The notes: generated by a model not told the origin, from the sequence alone. Positions 8,549 through 17,662 are shown, numbered from the stretch's first letter. The stretch: DNA of 64,000 bases from Salinimicrobium nanhaiense (GCA_012038135.1 JAAVJQ010000001.1:186001-250000), one strand, 5' to 3'. Numbers and translations are program-made.

Positions 8549-9412
8549 TTACCTGGTCTTAAAATAGCCCAGTAACTTTTTCACATAACTTTCATCAACA
8601 CGGGTACTAAGGCTACCGGCGCCGCTTTTCCTGAAGCTTTCGGTAAAATAGTCCACCCTGTCGTGGTAGTATTTTGCATAATTATTTCTCACAGCTCTTG
8701 AAGAAGTATCCACCATGATCCTTTTCCCCGATTCTTCGTCCTGCATGGCCACCATTCCCAGATTTGGAATGATTTCCTCCTTCTCATCATAGACGCGGAT
8801 GCCGGTAACATCATGCCGGCCGCTGGTGATCTTAAGTGTACGTTGATAATCTTCGGCAATAAAATCTGAAAGCACAAAAACAATGGCCTTTTTCTTCATC
8901 ACTCTGGACAGGTAACTCAGCGCATTTTCCAGATTAGTATTCCGGCTCTTTGGCTCAAACTCAAGCAGCTCCCTTATAATACGAAGTACATGCGACCTGC
9001 CTTTCTTCGGCGGAATATATAGCTCAATAACATCTGAAAATAGGATCAATCCGATCTTATCATTATTCTGGGTAGCTGAAAATGCCAGGGTGGCGGCAAT
9101 TTCGGTAATGATGTCCTGTTTGAAGCTGTTGCGGGTTCCAAATAGTCCTGAACCTGAAACATCCACCAACAGCATCATGGTGAGTTCCCGCTCTTCCTCA
9201 AAAACTTTTACAAAAGGTTCAGAATAACGGGCGGTAACATTCCAGTCGATATTTCTTACATCATCCCCAAATTGATACTGGCGCACCTCACTAAAGGTCA
9301 TCCCCCTACCTTTAAAAGTAGAGTGATATTCCCCGCCAAAAATGTGATCACTCAGCCGGCGGGTCTTGATCTCTATTTTTCTTACTTTCTTGAGTAGCTC
9401 CTTAGTATCCAT
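8549..9412 (-). CDS. DUF58 / vWA-like domain protein of the MoxR-Bat operon
   Basis: I chose ATG at 9412 (MDTKELLKKVRKIEIKT) because the longer frame needs a TTG inside a repeat. The protein of about 287 residues has the DUF58 signature (FGEYHSTFKGRGMTF region and DDVRNIDWNVTARYSEPFVK) followed by a vWA-like fold with LLVDVSGSG. It is cytoplasmic, without membrane segments. DUF58 proteins sit beside MoxR ATPases and are thought to be their partners or substrates. It is separated from moxR by a repeat-filled 84-bp gap and from the next gene by 10 bp. Confidence 0.9.
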   Translation of the reverse strand: MDTKELLKKVRKIEIKTRRLSDHIFGGEYHSTFKGRGMTFSEVRQYQFGDDVRNIDWNVTARYSEPFVKVFEEERELTMMLLVDVSGSGLFGTRNSFKQDIITEIAATLAFSATQNNDKIGLILFSDVIELYIPPKKGRSHVLRIIRELLEFEPKSRNTNLENALSYLSRVMKKKAIVFVLSDFIAEDYQRTLKITSGRHDVTGIRVYDEKEEIIPNLGMVAMQDEESGKRIMVDTSSRAVRNNYAKYYHDRVDYFTESFRKSGAGSLSTRVDESYVKKLLGYFKTR

Positions 9413-9416
9413 TTCT

Positions 9417-9515
9417 TCAATTAGCAATGATCAATAAACAATTAACAGGGAACAATTACCAATTATCAGAATTTAAAAACCTGATCATTGCTAATTGATA
9501 ATTGTTCATTGTTAC
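9417..9515. repeat. AT-rich imperfect inverted repeat between moxR and DUF58
   Basis: The 17-base sequence TCAATTAGCAATGATCA at 9417-9433 recurs as a perfect reverse complement at 9482-9498. Between them lie further degenerate units of the form AACAATTA and CAATTATCA; the reverse complement of 9496-9515 matches 9444-9466 closely. The gap thus consists almost wholly of copies of one short unit in both orientations. It could fold into a long hairpin in the operon mRNA. It also spans the last few bases of the moxR coding end. Confidence 0.75.
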
Positions 9516-10516
9516 GGGACTTCGATCTCGTTAACGATCTTGTTGATGATATCTTCGGAAGTTACATTTTCGGCTTCGGCTTCATAGGTGATGCCTACCC
9601 TGTGGCGCAGCACATCATGTACTACAGCGCGAACATCCTCGGGCACCACGTATCCGCGACGTTTGATGAAGGCGTAACATTTGGCAGCAGTGGCAAGATT
9701 AATACTTCCCCTTGGAGAAGCACCGAAACTGATAAGAGGCTTCAGGTTTTCCAGCCTGTATTTTTCCGGAAAACGAGTAGCAAAAACTATATCAAGAATG
9801 TATTTTTCAATTTTTTCATCCATGTACACCTCCCGTACAGCCTGCTGCGCCCGTGCGATCTGCTCCAGGCTTACCACCGGATTCACTTTTTCAAAGCTGC
9901 CTTTAAGATTGGCGCGAATGATCATTTGCTCATCGGCCATGTCGGGATAGTCGATGACCGTTTTCAGCATAAAACGGTCTACCTGGGCTTCAGGTAGCGG
10001 ATAAGTTCCCTCCTGTTCCACCGGGTTCTGGGTGGCCATTACAAGGAATGGTTTATCGAGAATAAAAGTTTCTTCTCCAATAGTCACCTGCTTTTCCTGC
10101 ATGGCTTCCAATAAAGCAGATTGCACTTTTGCAGGAGCACGGTTGATCTCATCTGCGAGTACAAAATTGGCGAAGATGGGACCTTTTTTTATGCTGAAGT
10201 CATTAAGCTTAATATTGTAGATCATTGTTCCCACAACATCTGCCGGAAGCAGGTCTGGCGTAAACTGTATCCTGCTAAAGCTTCCATGTACTGCCTGGGA
10301 AAGTGTATTAATAGCAAGGGTTTTTGCCAGCCCGGGAACACCTTCAAGAAGAATGTGGCCCTGACCTAACAACCCGATCAACAAGCGTTCAACCATGTGT
10401 TTCTGGCCTACAATGACCTTTTTCATTTCTGAACTAAGAATATCAACAAAAGCACTTTCGCGCTCGATCTTTTCGTTGATGCTCGCTATGTCTATCGAGG
10501 TGTTACTGTCCTGCAT
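9512..10516 (-). CDS. moxR: MoxR family AAA+ ATPase
   Basis: A 334-residue cytoplasmic AAA+ ATPase with Walker A variant GVPGLAKT (about residue 60), Walker B LADEINRAPA (about 119), the MATQNPVEQEGTYPLPEAQ sensor segment and a C-terminal lid domain. MoxR ATPases act as chaperones for vWA-domain proteins; here it heads an eight-gene operon with DUF58, BatA and BatB, so those are the likely clients. The start ATG gives MQDSNTSIDIASINEKI, which fits the family. Confidence 0.95.
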   Translation of the reverse strand: MQDSNTSIDIASINEKIERESAFVDILSSEMKKVIVGQKHMVERLLIGLLGQGHILLEGVPGLAKTLAINTLSQAVHGSFSRIQFTPDLLPADVVGTMIYNIKLNDFSIKKGPIFANFVLADEINRAPAKVQSALLEAMQEKQVTIGEETFILDKPFLVMATQNPVEQEGTYPLPEAQVDRFMLKTVIDYPDMADEQMIIRANLKGSFEKVNPVVSLEQIARAQQAVREVYMDEKIEKYILDIVFATRFPEKYRLENLKPLISFGASPRGSINLATAAKCYAFIKRRGYVVPEDVRAVVHDVLRHRVGITYEAEAENVTSEDIINKIVNEIEVP

Positions 10517-10616
10517 GTATACAAAATTTTAATATTGTGAAGATACTTATCTAAGGTCAACGGCGCAACCTCAGCAAATATTCAACCAAAGTAACTTAAA
10601 ATTTTGTTAAAATGAA

Positions 10617-10641
10617 AAGGCAGCGGGGTTTCCGCTGCCTT
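10617..10641 (-). terminator. Terminator after the DUF4382 lipoprotein gene
   Basis: A perfect 10-bp stem (AAGGCAGCGG / CCGCTGCCTT) with a five-base loop lies 26 bp past the stop of the minus-strand gene, and is followed on that strand by a T-rich run. It also lies upstream of the moxR promoter region, so it separates the two units. Confidence 0.85.
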
Positions 10642-10666
10642 ACAATTATTTATAAACTTAAAATGA

Positions 10667-11500
10667 TTACTCTGTTCCTGCAGAAGCATCAAGGAAGATA
10701 CCCCCTTCAATGGTTGTTGCACTTCCTGCGGTAACTGCAACATTATTAACCACTGCAACCTGTAATCCCAGACCTGCGGCTGGAGTAGCAGTCACTCTAT
10801 AAGTTCCTGCAGGCAAACCATGGATCTGGAAGTCACCATTTGCATCTGTATAAGCTGATGCATTCATGGAACCGCTTTCTGCCCTGATCAAAACCTGCTC
10901 GGTAGTCGGGTGAACACTACCTACAATAGAACCTGTTTCCTCTTCAACAGCCATTCTTATCACCGGCTTAAGACTATAAGTTCCGGCTCCTGTAGCTACT
11001 ACAGATTTGTCAACGTCGAAGTCAAGAATAAAGGTGTAATCTTCACCAGCCTCCAATTCCTGACCAACCATTACTTTTAATCCCGATTGTTCTGCGCTAG
11101 GAGTTTTAAGAGCATATTCATGATCTTCTCCGTCATTATTAACTACAATTGTGTTGTTGTCGCCCAGCACAAGACGAATCTGGTGTAGGTAACTTGCCTC
11201 AAGTTCGGTATCAATAAGCAATTCGGTTACTCCACCTGTAAGGCTAAGCAAATCGATAACGCCGGTATTCACGCCCTCAAGACTTACCCATCCTTCTTCG
11301 TCACTACCTTCGGCAGTAGTTTTGATCATTACATCTTCAACTTCTACCAAAACCTGCTCATAATCTCCGGGAGCATCGGTTAATTTAATAGCAACCCTTG
11401 CTTTACCATCATCAGATCCTGCAGAGTCATCATCTGAACTACAACTAACGAACCCTGTTGTAAGGGCAAAAAGGAATAAAAATAAATGATACTTTTTCAT
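10667..11500 (-). CDS. DUF4382 lipoprotein with carboxypeptidase-like domain
   Basis: A 277-residue predicted lipoprotein: the signal peptide ends in TGFVSCSSDDD, with Cys near residue 20 and an acidic stretch after it. Residues about 33-180 form the DUF4382 domain (KARVAIKLTDAPGDYEQVLVEVEDV, cited in parts: KLTDAPGDYEQ, VEDVMIKT, GVIDLLSLTGG). The C-terminal part (EETGSIVGSVHP to TVEGGIFL-like) is a CarboxypepD_reg beta-sandwich with GLPAGTYRVTATP. Probably anchored in the outer membrane. Function unknown; monocistronic, with its own terminator. Confidence 0.88.
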   Translation of the reverse strand: MKKYHLFLFLFALTTGFVSCSSDDDSAGSDDGKARVAIKLTDAPGDYEQVLVEVEDVMIKTTAEGSDEEGWVSLEGVNTGVIDLLSLTGGVTELLIDTELEASYLHQIRLVLGDNNTIVVNNDGEDHEYALKTPSAEQSGLKVMVGQELEAGEDYTFILDFDVDKSVVATGAGTYSLKPVIRMAVEEETGSIVGSVHPTTEQVLIRAESGSMNASAYTDANGDFQIHGLPAGTYRVTATPAAGLGLQVAVVNNVAVTAGSATTIEGGIFLDASAGTE

Positions 11501-11649
11501 AAATGTTTGTTTTTGATTTAGGATTAATAACGGGCGATGAAAGGTTTTAATTTATCGTTGAATGAAGTTTAACTCTTTTTAACGGAAGTGGAGATTCCTT
11601 TAACAGCAAGGGTTTCGGGTAAATTCTTCAGTTTCATTACTTTTAAAAA

Positions 11650-12417
11650 ATGAAGCAAAGAAATTCTTATTCCCGCATCGTTCAGGATCTTGAAGAGTGG
11701 GAGTACCTGTCAAAAGGATCAAAAATCAGGCTCTTTCAGCATTGTATAGAAAAGGATATTTCCAGTTTTTTAATTAACTTTTCAAATCCGGGAAAATATG
11801 ATCACGGATTAGGTACAGCCTTTAGCGAAAGCGGACTTAGCCGGGATGAAGTTCAGCTTATTGGAATACCCGAAAAAGGGATTATAAAAGCAGATGGTCT
11901 TATTGAGCAGGTTGAGAAAATTCTGGATCTTATGGACACAGATTACCTCGACCTCCTTATCCTGGATTTCGCGGGACCACATGAAGAGATCATCGCTGCC
12001 GTTGAACAGCTTAGAGCACAGGAAAAGGTGGTGGAAATAGGTGTACTCGAAGAAAAGCCCGGTGAAAAAAAGGAATTTTTAGAGGAGTTCCCGGCGAGTG
12101 CAACACTTTCAGCTTTCAGGTTTACACCGGCTGCGGTGAAAAGTCTTACTTTAGCTGAAGCAGCTTCAGAAGAGACAACTCAAATGGTCGTTCCGGTGAG
12201 CGGAGACTGGGAAAATGAGAACGAATCGCTGAAAAGAACAGCAGAAAAATACAACCTGCGGCCAAAAGAGCTGCTTTTTGCCTGGTTGCTGCATCACAAG
12301 GCGCATTACCATCCTGTGATCAAGGGAGATTCTGAGGCTGTAATAGATTCGGCAGTAAAGGCTTTTCATACTACAATTATAGATGAGGACCTGGAGAAGC
12401 TTCCGGAAAGACTTTAA
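11650..12417 (+). CDS. Degenerate aldo/keto reductase-like protein
   Basis: A 255-residue protein that follows the aldo/keto reductase fold in outline: KYDHGLGTAFSESGLSRDEV matches the Tyr-Gly-x-Gly-x-SE region, and DTDYLDLLILDF matches the family segment DYIDLLLLH. The usual Asp before the Tyr and the catalytic Lys are not recognisable, and the catalytic His position reads Asp. It is also shorter than the usual 300 or more residues. I infer a barrel with a lost or altered active site. First gene of a plus-strand run, with TACTTTTA just upstream. Confidence 0.7.
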   Translation: MKQRNSYSRIVQDLEEWEYLSKGSKIRLFQHCIEKDISSFLINFSNPGKYDHGLGTAFSESGLSRDEVQLIGIPEKGIIKADGLIEQVEKILDLMDTDYLDLLILDFAGPHEEIIAAVEQLRAQEKVVEIGVLEEKPGEKKEFLEEFPASATLSAFRFTPAAVKSLTLAEAASEETTQMVVPVSGDWENENESLKRTAEKYNLRPKELLFAWLLHHKAHYHPVIKGDSEAVIDSAVKAFHTTIIDEDLEKLPERL

Positions 12418-12438
12418 AAAATTACATTTTTGACACCT

Positions 12439-13191
12439 ATGAATAAAACAGCTTTAGTGACCGGAGCCAGCAGCGGGATAGGAAAAGCCACGGCCATTGC
12501 CCTGGCCGGTGCAGGATACAACCTAATCATTTGCGGCCGACGAAAAGAAGCGCTGCAGGAATTAAAAACAAAACTTGAGGAAAAAACAGCAGTTCACACG
12601 CTTCAGTTCGATGTGCGGGACAAAGAGGCAGTGCAATCAGCAATTGAGAGCCTTCCGCAGGATTTCAGCCAGATCGATGTGCTGGTGAACAACGCCGGCA
12701 ATGCTCACGGCCTGGATCCTATTCAAAAAGGCAGCCTCGAAGACTGGGACGCCATGATCGACATTAACGTTAAAGGATTACTCTATGTGAGCCGGGCAAT
12801 CATTCCGCAGATGCTGGAGAGAAGATCCGGAGATATTGTGAACATTGGTTCTCTTGCGGGAAAAGAAGTTTACCCAAATGGGAATGTTTACAGCGCCAGT
12901 AAACATGCAGTTGACGCGATCAATAAAGGTATGCGCATTGACCTCAATGGCACCGGAATTAGAGTAGGCGCCATTAATCCTGGACTCGTGGAAACAAATT
13001 TTAGCGAAATACGCTTTAAAGGCGATTCAGAAAGGGCAAGTTCTGTGTATAAAGGTTATGAGCCTTTAAAACCAGAAGATATTGCCGATCTTGTTGTTTT
13101 CATGGTCACCAGACCTGCTCATGTCAACATTGCAGACCTGCTTGTACTGCCAACAGCTCAAGCCAACTCTACTATTGTCCACAAGGAGTAA
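12439..13191 (+). CDS. SDR family NAD(P)-dependent oxidoreductase
   Basis: A classical short-chain dehydrogenase of about 250 residues. ATG at 12439 is chosen over an in-frame TTG nine bases upstream because MNKTALVTGASSGIG places the dinucleotide motif at the usual distance. Seen: TGASSGIG, NNAG at about 91, Ser near 141 and YSASK catalytic Tyr/Lys at about 154. The sequence is closest in feel to YdfG-type 3-hydroxy acid / serine dehydrogenases. The substrate cannot be told. It starts 22 bp after the preceding reductase-like gene and 6 bp before the next, so they are probably cotranscribed. Confidence 0.9.
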   Translation: MNKTALVTGASSGIGKATAIALAGAGYNLIICGRRKEALQELKTKLEEKTAVHTLQFDVRDKEAVQSAIESLPQDFSQIDVLVNNAGNAHGLDPIQKGSLEDWDAMIDINVKGLLYVSRAIIPQMLERRSGDIVNIGSLAGKEVYPNGNVYSASKHAVDAINKGMRIDLNGTGIRVGAINPGLVETNFSEIRFKGDSERASSVYKGYEPLKPEDIADLVVFMVTRPAHVNIADLLVLPTAQANSTIVHKE

Positions 13192-13197
13192 GCAGAA

Positions 13198-14334
13198 ATG
13201 ATCAACAAACGCCTTCTTATTAAGAACCTGCTCGCGCATAATAGCGAAAACAGTTTTTATGATAAAAAGCGACAGATCAACCTGTCTGAAAAAGAAGGTA
13301 AGGCCAAATTCCTGAAACACATTTGTGCCCTGGCGAATTCCAATCCTGCGAATAATTCTTATATGGTCATAGGGGTGGAAGATGCCGATAATGAAATAAA
13401 AGGGGTCGATTTTTTTGATGACAGCAAAATACAGAATCTGGTAAATGCTTACCTGGAAAATCCGCCGCTTGTTGCTTATGAGAATATTCCTTTTCCGCAT
13501 CTGCCCGACGACCTGGTGGTAGGGCTGGTGACCATTCAGCCCAATAGAGGACGCACCTGTTCTCTCAAAAAAGGTATTTGGAAATATCCTGCGGGTAGTG
13601 TTTTTTTTAGGGAAGGCAGCATTAGTATAGCATCAGAATATGGACGGGCCGTACAGGGAGAGAATCAGGAAGCAGTAGCTTCAATCGAAGCTCATTCACA
13701 GAACAATATTGGTTTAACGCTGGACGGGGTTTTTGATTTCATGAATAAACATGAAAATCTTAATCCTACCTACAAAGTTTTCAAGGAATATTTTGTGGTG
13801 TGCTGGAGCGGCAAAAAGAAGGAGACCAAAGAAAATTCCTTTTTTTCGAGGGTAGATATCGAGTTGATCAACGAACAGGTGAAGCTCTTTTATTCTGAAC
13901 TTGATGAAGTGAGCATAGAAATTTCCGAAGATCTTTTTAGCATTTTGGAGTATGTAAGACTGGGGGTGAATGACAGGTTCAGGTATTATCCTCTTGAGGA
14001 AGTGAAGATCTTTTTTAAAGACAACGCCACTTATGAGATCAAGACCAATGTGCTTTTCGAGCCTCCGCAATATGAAAAGAAGACGCTGTTCCATATCTAT
14101 AATGCCAATCAGGCACTCATGAATAAGCTGAAGAACGGGCTTAAACTCACTCCCGCCGAAGAAAAAGACCTGTTCAATTTGCCGGCTACCTATCTCTTAT
14201 GCTATTTCAATGGTTTTACTGAAGCTTTGGAAAAACTGGAGGAAGCTAAGGACGAATTGAAAAAATATAATCCTAAAATTTACCAGCAGTACAAAGACAG
14301 TTTACGAATTTTGCGGAAGGTGAAATATAATTAA
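13198..14334 (+). CDS. AlbA_2 (Schlafen-type) domain protein
   Basis: A 378-residue cytoplasmic protein. The first ~130 residues form an AlbA_2/putative DNA-binding domain: FLKHICALANSNPANNSYMV followed by IGVEDADNEIKGVDFF and a strand IQPNRGRTCSLKKGIW, the pattern also found in ATP-binding helix-turn-helix proteins. The remaining two thirds are helical and not recognised; no P-loop is present. It is flanked by an SDR gene and a phosphatase gene with 6 and 1 bp gaps. A nucleic-acid-related role is inferred from the domain only. Confidence 0.8.
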   Translation: MINKRLLIKNLLAHNSENSFYDKKRQINLSEKEGKAKFLKHICALANSNPANNSYMVIGVEDADNEIKGVDFFDDSKIQNLVNAYLENPPLVAYENIPFPHLPDDLVVGLVTIQPNRGRTCSLKKGIWKYPAGSVFFREGSISIASEYGRAVQGENQEAVASIEAHSQNNIGLTLDGVFDFMNKHENLNPTYKVFKEYFVVCWSGKKKETKENSFFSRVDIELINEQVKLFYSELDEVSIEISEDLFSILEYVRLGVNDRFRYYPLEEVKIFFKDNATYEIKTNVLFEPPQYEKKTLFHIYNANQALMNKLKNGLKLTPAEEKDLFNLPATYLLCYFNGFTEALEKLEEAKDELKKYNPKIYQQYKDSLRILRKVKYN

Positions 14335-14335
14335 G

Positions 14336-15064
14336 ATGGGAAGAAAACTTGTTATAGGAGACATACATGGAGGACTCAAAGCGCTGATCCAACTGCTGGA
14401 ACGGGCCAAAGTCACGCCCGAAGATGAACTCATTTTCCTGGGAGATTACGTAGATGGCTGGAGTGATTCGGCCAATGTTGTTTCCTACCTCATAGAATTC
14501 TCCAAACAGAATACCTGCATTTTTTTACGCGGAAATCATGACGATCTCACCCATCGCTGGTTAGAAACAGGAGAACTCAATGACCAGTGGCTTCAGCATG
14601 GCGGGCAGTCAAGTATTGATGCTTACCGACAGTTTTCTGAAGAAGAAAAGCAGGCGCATATCAAATTTTTTGAACAGATGGTGAATTATTATATCGATAA
14701 GGAAAACCGCCTCTTCGTCCACGCCGGATTCACCAATCAACGGGGTCCTGAAAATGAATATACACCCACTCCCTTCTACTGGGACCGGACTTTATGGGAG
14801 ATGGCGATGTGCCTGGACCCGGGGTTAAAACCGGGAGATACCAATTATCCGAAACGCCTGGAACTCTTTAAAAAGATCTTTATTGGCCACACTCCTGTAA
14901 CCCGCATAGGAAAAGATAAACCGGTAAATTTTGCTAATGTTTATAACGTAGACACCGGTGCAGCTTTCATGGGAAAATTATCATTGATGGATATTGATTC
15001 CCTCGAAATAATTCAAAGTGATCCGGTTCATAAACTATACCCCGACGAATCGGGTAGAAATTAA
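14336..15064 (+). CDS. PPP-family serine/threonine phosphatase-like metallophosphoesterase
   Basis: A 242-residue metallophosphoesterase with the full PPP set of motifs in order: GDIHGG near residue 8, GDYVDGW near 37, RGNHDD near 66, a later FVHAGF and IGHTPV. These coordinate two metal ions and cleave phosphomonoesters. Length fits the bacterial bis(5'-nucleosyl) tetraphosphatase-like and protein phosphatase group, which sequence alone does not separate. The ATG follows the previous stop with one base between them. Confidence 0.9.
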   Translation: MGRKLVIGDIHGGLKALIQLLERAKVTPEDELIFLGDYVDGWSDSANVVSYLIEFSKQNTCIFLRGNHDDLTHRWLETGELNDQWLQHGGQSSIDAYRQFSEEEKQAHIKFFEQMVNYYIDKENRLFVHAGFTNQRGPENEYTPTPFYWDRTLWEMAMCLDPGLKPGDTNYPKRLELFKKIFIGHTPVTRIGKDKPVNFANVYNVDTGAAFMGKLSLMDIDSLEIIQSDPVHKLYPDESGRN

Positions 15065-15097
15065 GATTATTTTTAAATCCTCCCATAATTAACTTCT

Positions 15098-15105
15098 TAT
15101 CTTTG
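15098..15105 (+). promoter_or_regulatory. -7 promoter box TATCTTTG of the desaturase gene
   Basis: Exact TAnnTTTG match in the 96-bp gap before the acyl-ACP desaturase, placing the transcription start near 15110 and giving a leader of about 50 bases. This suggests the desaturase has its own promoter rather than depending on the phosphatase operon. Confidence 0.6.
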
Positions 15106-15160
15106 TAGATTACCAAAGTCATAGTGGTGCGGTAATTGCCCTTACAATTAAAATTAAGAT

Positions 15161-16165
15161 ATGGCCCTAGAGAATATTCGATTAGAAGTAATGAAGACGG
15201 TAGAGAAATCTATTGATGATTTCGTTGAAAAGTACCTTATCCCTGTAGAAGACATTTGGCAGCCTACAGATCTTTTGCCTCATTCTCAGAATGAAAATTT
15301 CTTTGAAGAAGTAAGACAAATTAGGGAGGAAGCTACAGAGCTGGGATATGATTTTTGGGTTGTTCTTGTTGCCGATATGGTTACTGAAGAAGCTTTGCCC
15401 ACCTATGAGTCCTGGTTGATGGACATGGAAGGGGTTGAACAACACGGCGCTTCAAAGGGAAATCAAAATGGATGGGCAAAATGGATACGTCACTGGACCG
15501 GGGAAGAAAACCGTCATGGTGATACTTTGAACAAGTATCTATACCTCTCCGGAAGGGTGAATATGAGGGAAATCGAGAAAACTACTCAATATCTTATCAA
15601 CGACGGCTTTGACATTGGTACCGGCAGGGATCCATACCGTAACTTCGTCTACACCAGTTTCCAGGAGTTGGCTACCAACATTTCTCATAAAAGGGTTGGG
15701 CAACTTGCCCGTCAAAAAGGAAATAAAATGCTTGCAAAGATGTGTAACATCATTGCAGGAGATGAAATGCGTCACCATCTTGCGTATCGTGAATTTGTAA
15801 AGACCATTTTTGAATATGATCCAAGTGAGATGATGCTGGCTTTTGAGGACATGATGAAAAAGAAGATCGTGATGCCGGCTCAGTTCATCAGGGAATCGGG
15901 CCAGGGAATTGGTGAAGCTTTTGAAAACTTTTCAAATGCAGCTCAAAGGCTGGGAGTTTATACCACTCAGGACTATATAGACATTCTGCAAAAACTAAAC
16001 GAATACTGGGAAATCGATAAGATGACCTCCCTTACAGATAAAGCTGAAAAAGCACGGGATTATTTGATGAAGCTTCCGGAAAGGATGACCAGGATCGCAG
16101 AAAGAATCAAAGTACCACAGGACCAGTACCAGTTCGCGTGGGTGAGTCCAAATGGCACTTTGTAA
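15161..16165 (+). CDS. Acyl-ACP desaturase (ferritin-like di-iron)
   Basis: A soluble di-iron desaturase of 334 residues that introduces a double bond into acyl chains on acyl carrier protein. The two iron-binding EXXH motifs are visible as EENRHG near residue 108 and DEMRHH near 206. Four-helix-bundle pattern and length fit the plant stearoyl-ACP desaturase family. It has its own promoter box and terminator. In flavobacteria it would adjust membrane fatty-acid unsaturation. Confidence 0.93.
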   Translation: MALENIRLEVMKTVEKSIDDFVEKYLIPVEDIWQPTDLLPHSQNENFFEEVRQIREEATELGYDFWVVLVADMVTEEALPTYESWLMDMEGVEQHGASKGNQNGWAKWIRHWTGEENRHGDTLNKYLYLSGRVNMREIEKTTQYLINDGFDIGTGRDPYRNFVYTSFQELATNISHKRVGQLARQKGNKMLAKMCNIIAGDEMRHHLAYREFVKTIFEYDPSEMMLAFEDMMKKKIVMPAQFIRESGQGIGEAFENFSNAAQRLGVYTTQDYIDILQKLNEYWEIDKMTSLTDKAEKARDYLMKLPERMTRIAERIKVPQDQYQFAWVSPNGTL

Positions 16166-16184
16166 AAGAAAAAAATAAAATATT

Positions 16185-16210
16185 AGCCCACTTTTGAGTG
16201 GGTTTTTTTA
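16185..16210 (+). terminator. Terminator after the desaturase gene
   Basis: CCCACT / AGTGGG stem with TTTG loop, followed by a run of seven T, 20 bp after the stop codon. Confidence 0.85.
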
Positions 16211-16498
16211 TTTAAACCTCATACGAATGTAAACCTGCATTGTCTCTTCACTCCAAATTTTTTAATTGAGTTTTATATTTTCAGTCGAAGAGGATTTTAG
16301 AAACATTTCAAGAAAATAATTTTATTCAATCGCAAGAGGCAATACGCTTAACATTCCTTTAACCGGATTAGATAACATAGGTCAACAATTTCCAGGGACC
16401 CTTAGGCCTAAATTTGCATTCACCCATATTGGTGATCAACAATTTCGCCTGAATCTCTTTACAAAGAGTTTTCAGGTAGAATTTAAAGACATAAAATA
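16211..16498. other. Intergenic stretch before the old yellow enzyme gene
   Basis: I find no open frame, strong hairpin or clear TAnnTTTG box here. It is AT-rich and ends directly at the ATG of the following gene. It probably contains the promoter of that gene, but I cannot place it. Confidence 0.5.
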
Positions 16499-17617
16499 AT
16501 GAGCAAAGAACAAGCTTTACTACAAACTTATAATTTGAATGGCCTTGAATTGCCCAACCGCGTGGTAATGGCTCCGATGACCAGGAGCCGGGCAGATAAT
16601 ACAGAAAACAAACCCATAGAGGAGCTTCATGGTGAATATTATAAACAGCGTGCCAGTGCTGGTCTTATCATTGCCGAGGGATCACAGATCTCAAAGCAAG
16701 CTGTAGGTTATGTAAATACCCCGGGAATCTATTCACGGGCGCAGGTGGAAGGATGGAAAGAGGTGACTCAAACGGTACATGAGGCCGGAGGACGAATTTT
16801 TCTCCAGCTATGGCATGTGGGCAGAATGTCACATCCCGATTTTCATAACGGCGGGTTACCTTTGGCACCTTCTGCAATAAATCCGAACGACAAATCTTTC
16901 ACTCCGGAAGGTTTTAAGGAAACCGTCACTCCAAAAGAGATGAGCATTGAAGAGATCAAAGAGACCGTTGAGGACTTTAAGAATGCTGCAAAAAATGCAA
17001 TGAATGCAGGATTTGACGGGGTCGAGGTCCACTCTTCCAACGGCTATTTGCTGCACCAGTTCTTTAACGGCACTTCCAACAAAAGGTCCGATGAATATGG
17101 TGGAAGTATAGATAACAGAACCAGGATAATGTTTGAAGTTTTAGATGCTATTAAAGAGGTGGTGCCGGAAAATAAAATTGGAGTAAGGCTCAATCCTTCC
17201 CTACATGGTGTGTTTGGAATGACAATGGACGAAGAGACCATCCCAACTTTTGATCATCTCATTACTAGACTTAATGAGTATAACCTGGCATATCTACACC
17301 TGTCTGAACCTTTTACTGATGTTTCCCACCTCCCTTACGCCGAAACAGAGATCGCTAAACGTTACCGCCCCATTTACAAGGGAACTATTATCATCAATAA
17401 CGGTTTTGACCGGGAAAGCGGAAATAAAATTATTGAAAAAGGTAACGCAGATCTTATAGCTTTTGGAAAACCTTATATTTCGAATCCAGATCTTGTGGAA
17501 CGATTTGAACAGGATGTTCCGTTAAGCAAATTCGATCAGGAAACTTTTTACACACCGGGAGAAAAAGGTTATCTCGATTATGAGATTAAAACCGAGAGAG
17601 CCGAAGTACTTCAGTAA
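16499..17617 (+). CDS. Alkene reductase, old yellow enzyme family
   Basis: A 372-residue FMN-dependent TIM-barrel enzyme that reduces activated C=C bonds with NAD(P)H (NemA/OYE type). Seen: NRVVMAPMTRSRA near the N-terminus (FMN contacts), LWHVGRMSHPDF, VHSSNGYLLHQF with the substrate-binding His-x-x-Asn, RSDEYGGSIDNRTR, and the phosphate-binding IAFGKPYISNPDLV near the C-terminus. Length is typical. It is monocistronic and followed by a strong terminator. Probably involved in electrophile or quinone detoxification. Confidence 0.93.
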   Translation: MSKEQALLQTYNLNGLELPNRVVMAPMTRSRADNTENKPIEELHGEYYKQRASAGLIIAEGSQISKQAVGYVNTPGIYSRAQVEGWKEVTQTVHEAGGRIFLQLWHVGRMSHPDFHNGGLPLAPSAINPNDKSFTPEGFKETVTPKEMSIEEIKETVEDFKNAAKNAMNAGFDGVEVHSSNGYLLHQFFNGTSNKRSDEYGGSIDNRTRIMFEVLDAIKEVVPENKIGVRLNPSLHGVFGMTMDEETIPTFDHLITRLNEYNLAYLHLSEPFTDVSHLPYAETEIAKRYRPIYKGTIIINNGFDRESGNKIIEKGNADLIAFGKPYISNPDLVERFEQDVPLSKFDQETFYTPGEKGYLDYEIKTERAEVLQ

Positions 17618-17634
17618 TGGAAAGCCCTCTTTTT

Positions 17635-17662
17635 AAAACCCGCCTCCCCACAGGCGGGTTTT
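17635..17662 (+). terminator. Terminator after the alkene reductase gene
   Basis: Perfect 11-bp stem AAAACCCGCCT / AGGCGGGTTTT with loop CCCCAC, 18 bp after the stop. The A and T ends make it usable in both directions. Confidence 0.9.

Noticed and set aside
12430-12438. TTG start of the SDR gene
   Set aside because: The ATG at 12439 gives the normal short lead-in to the TGASSGIG motif.
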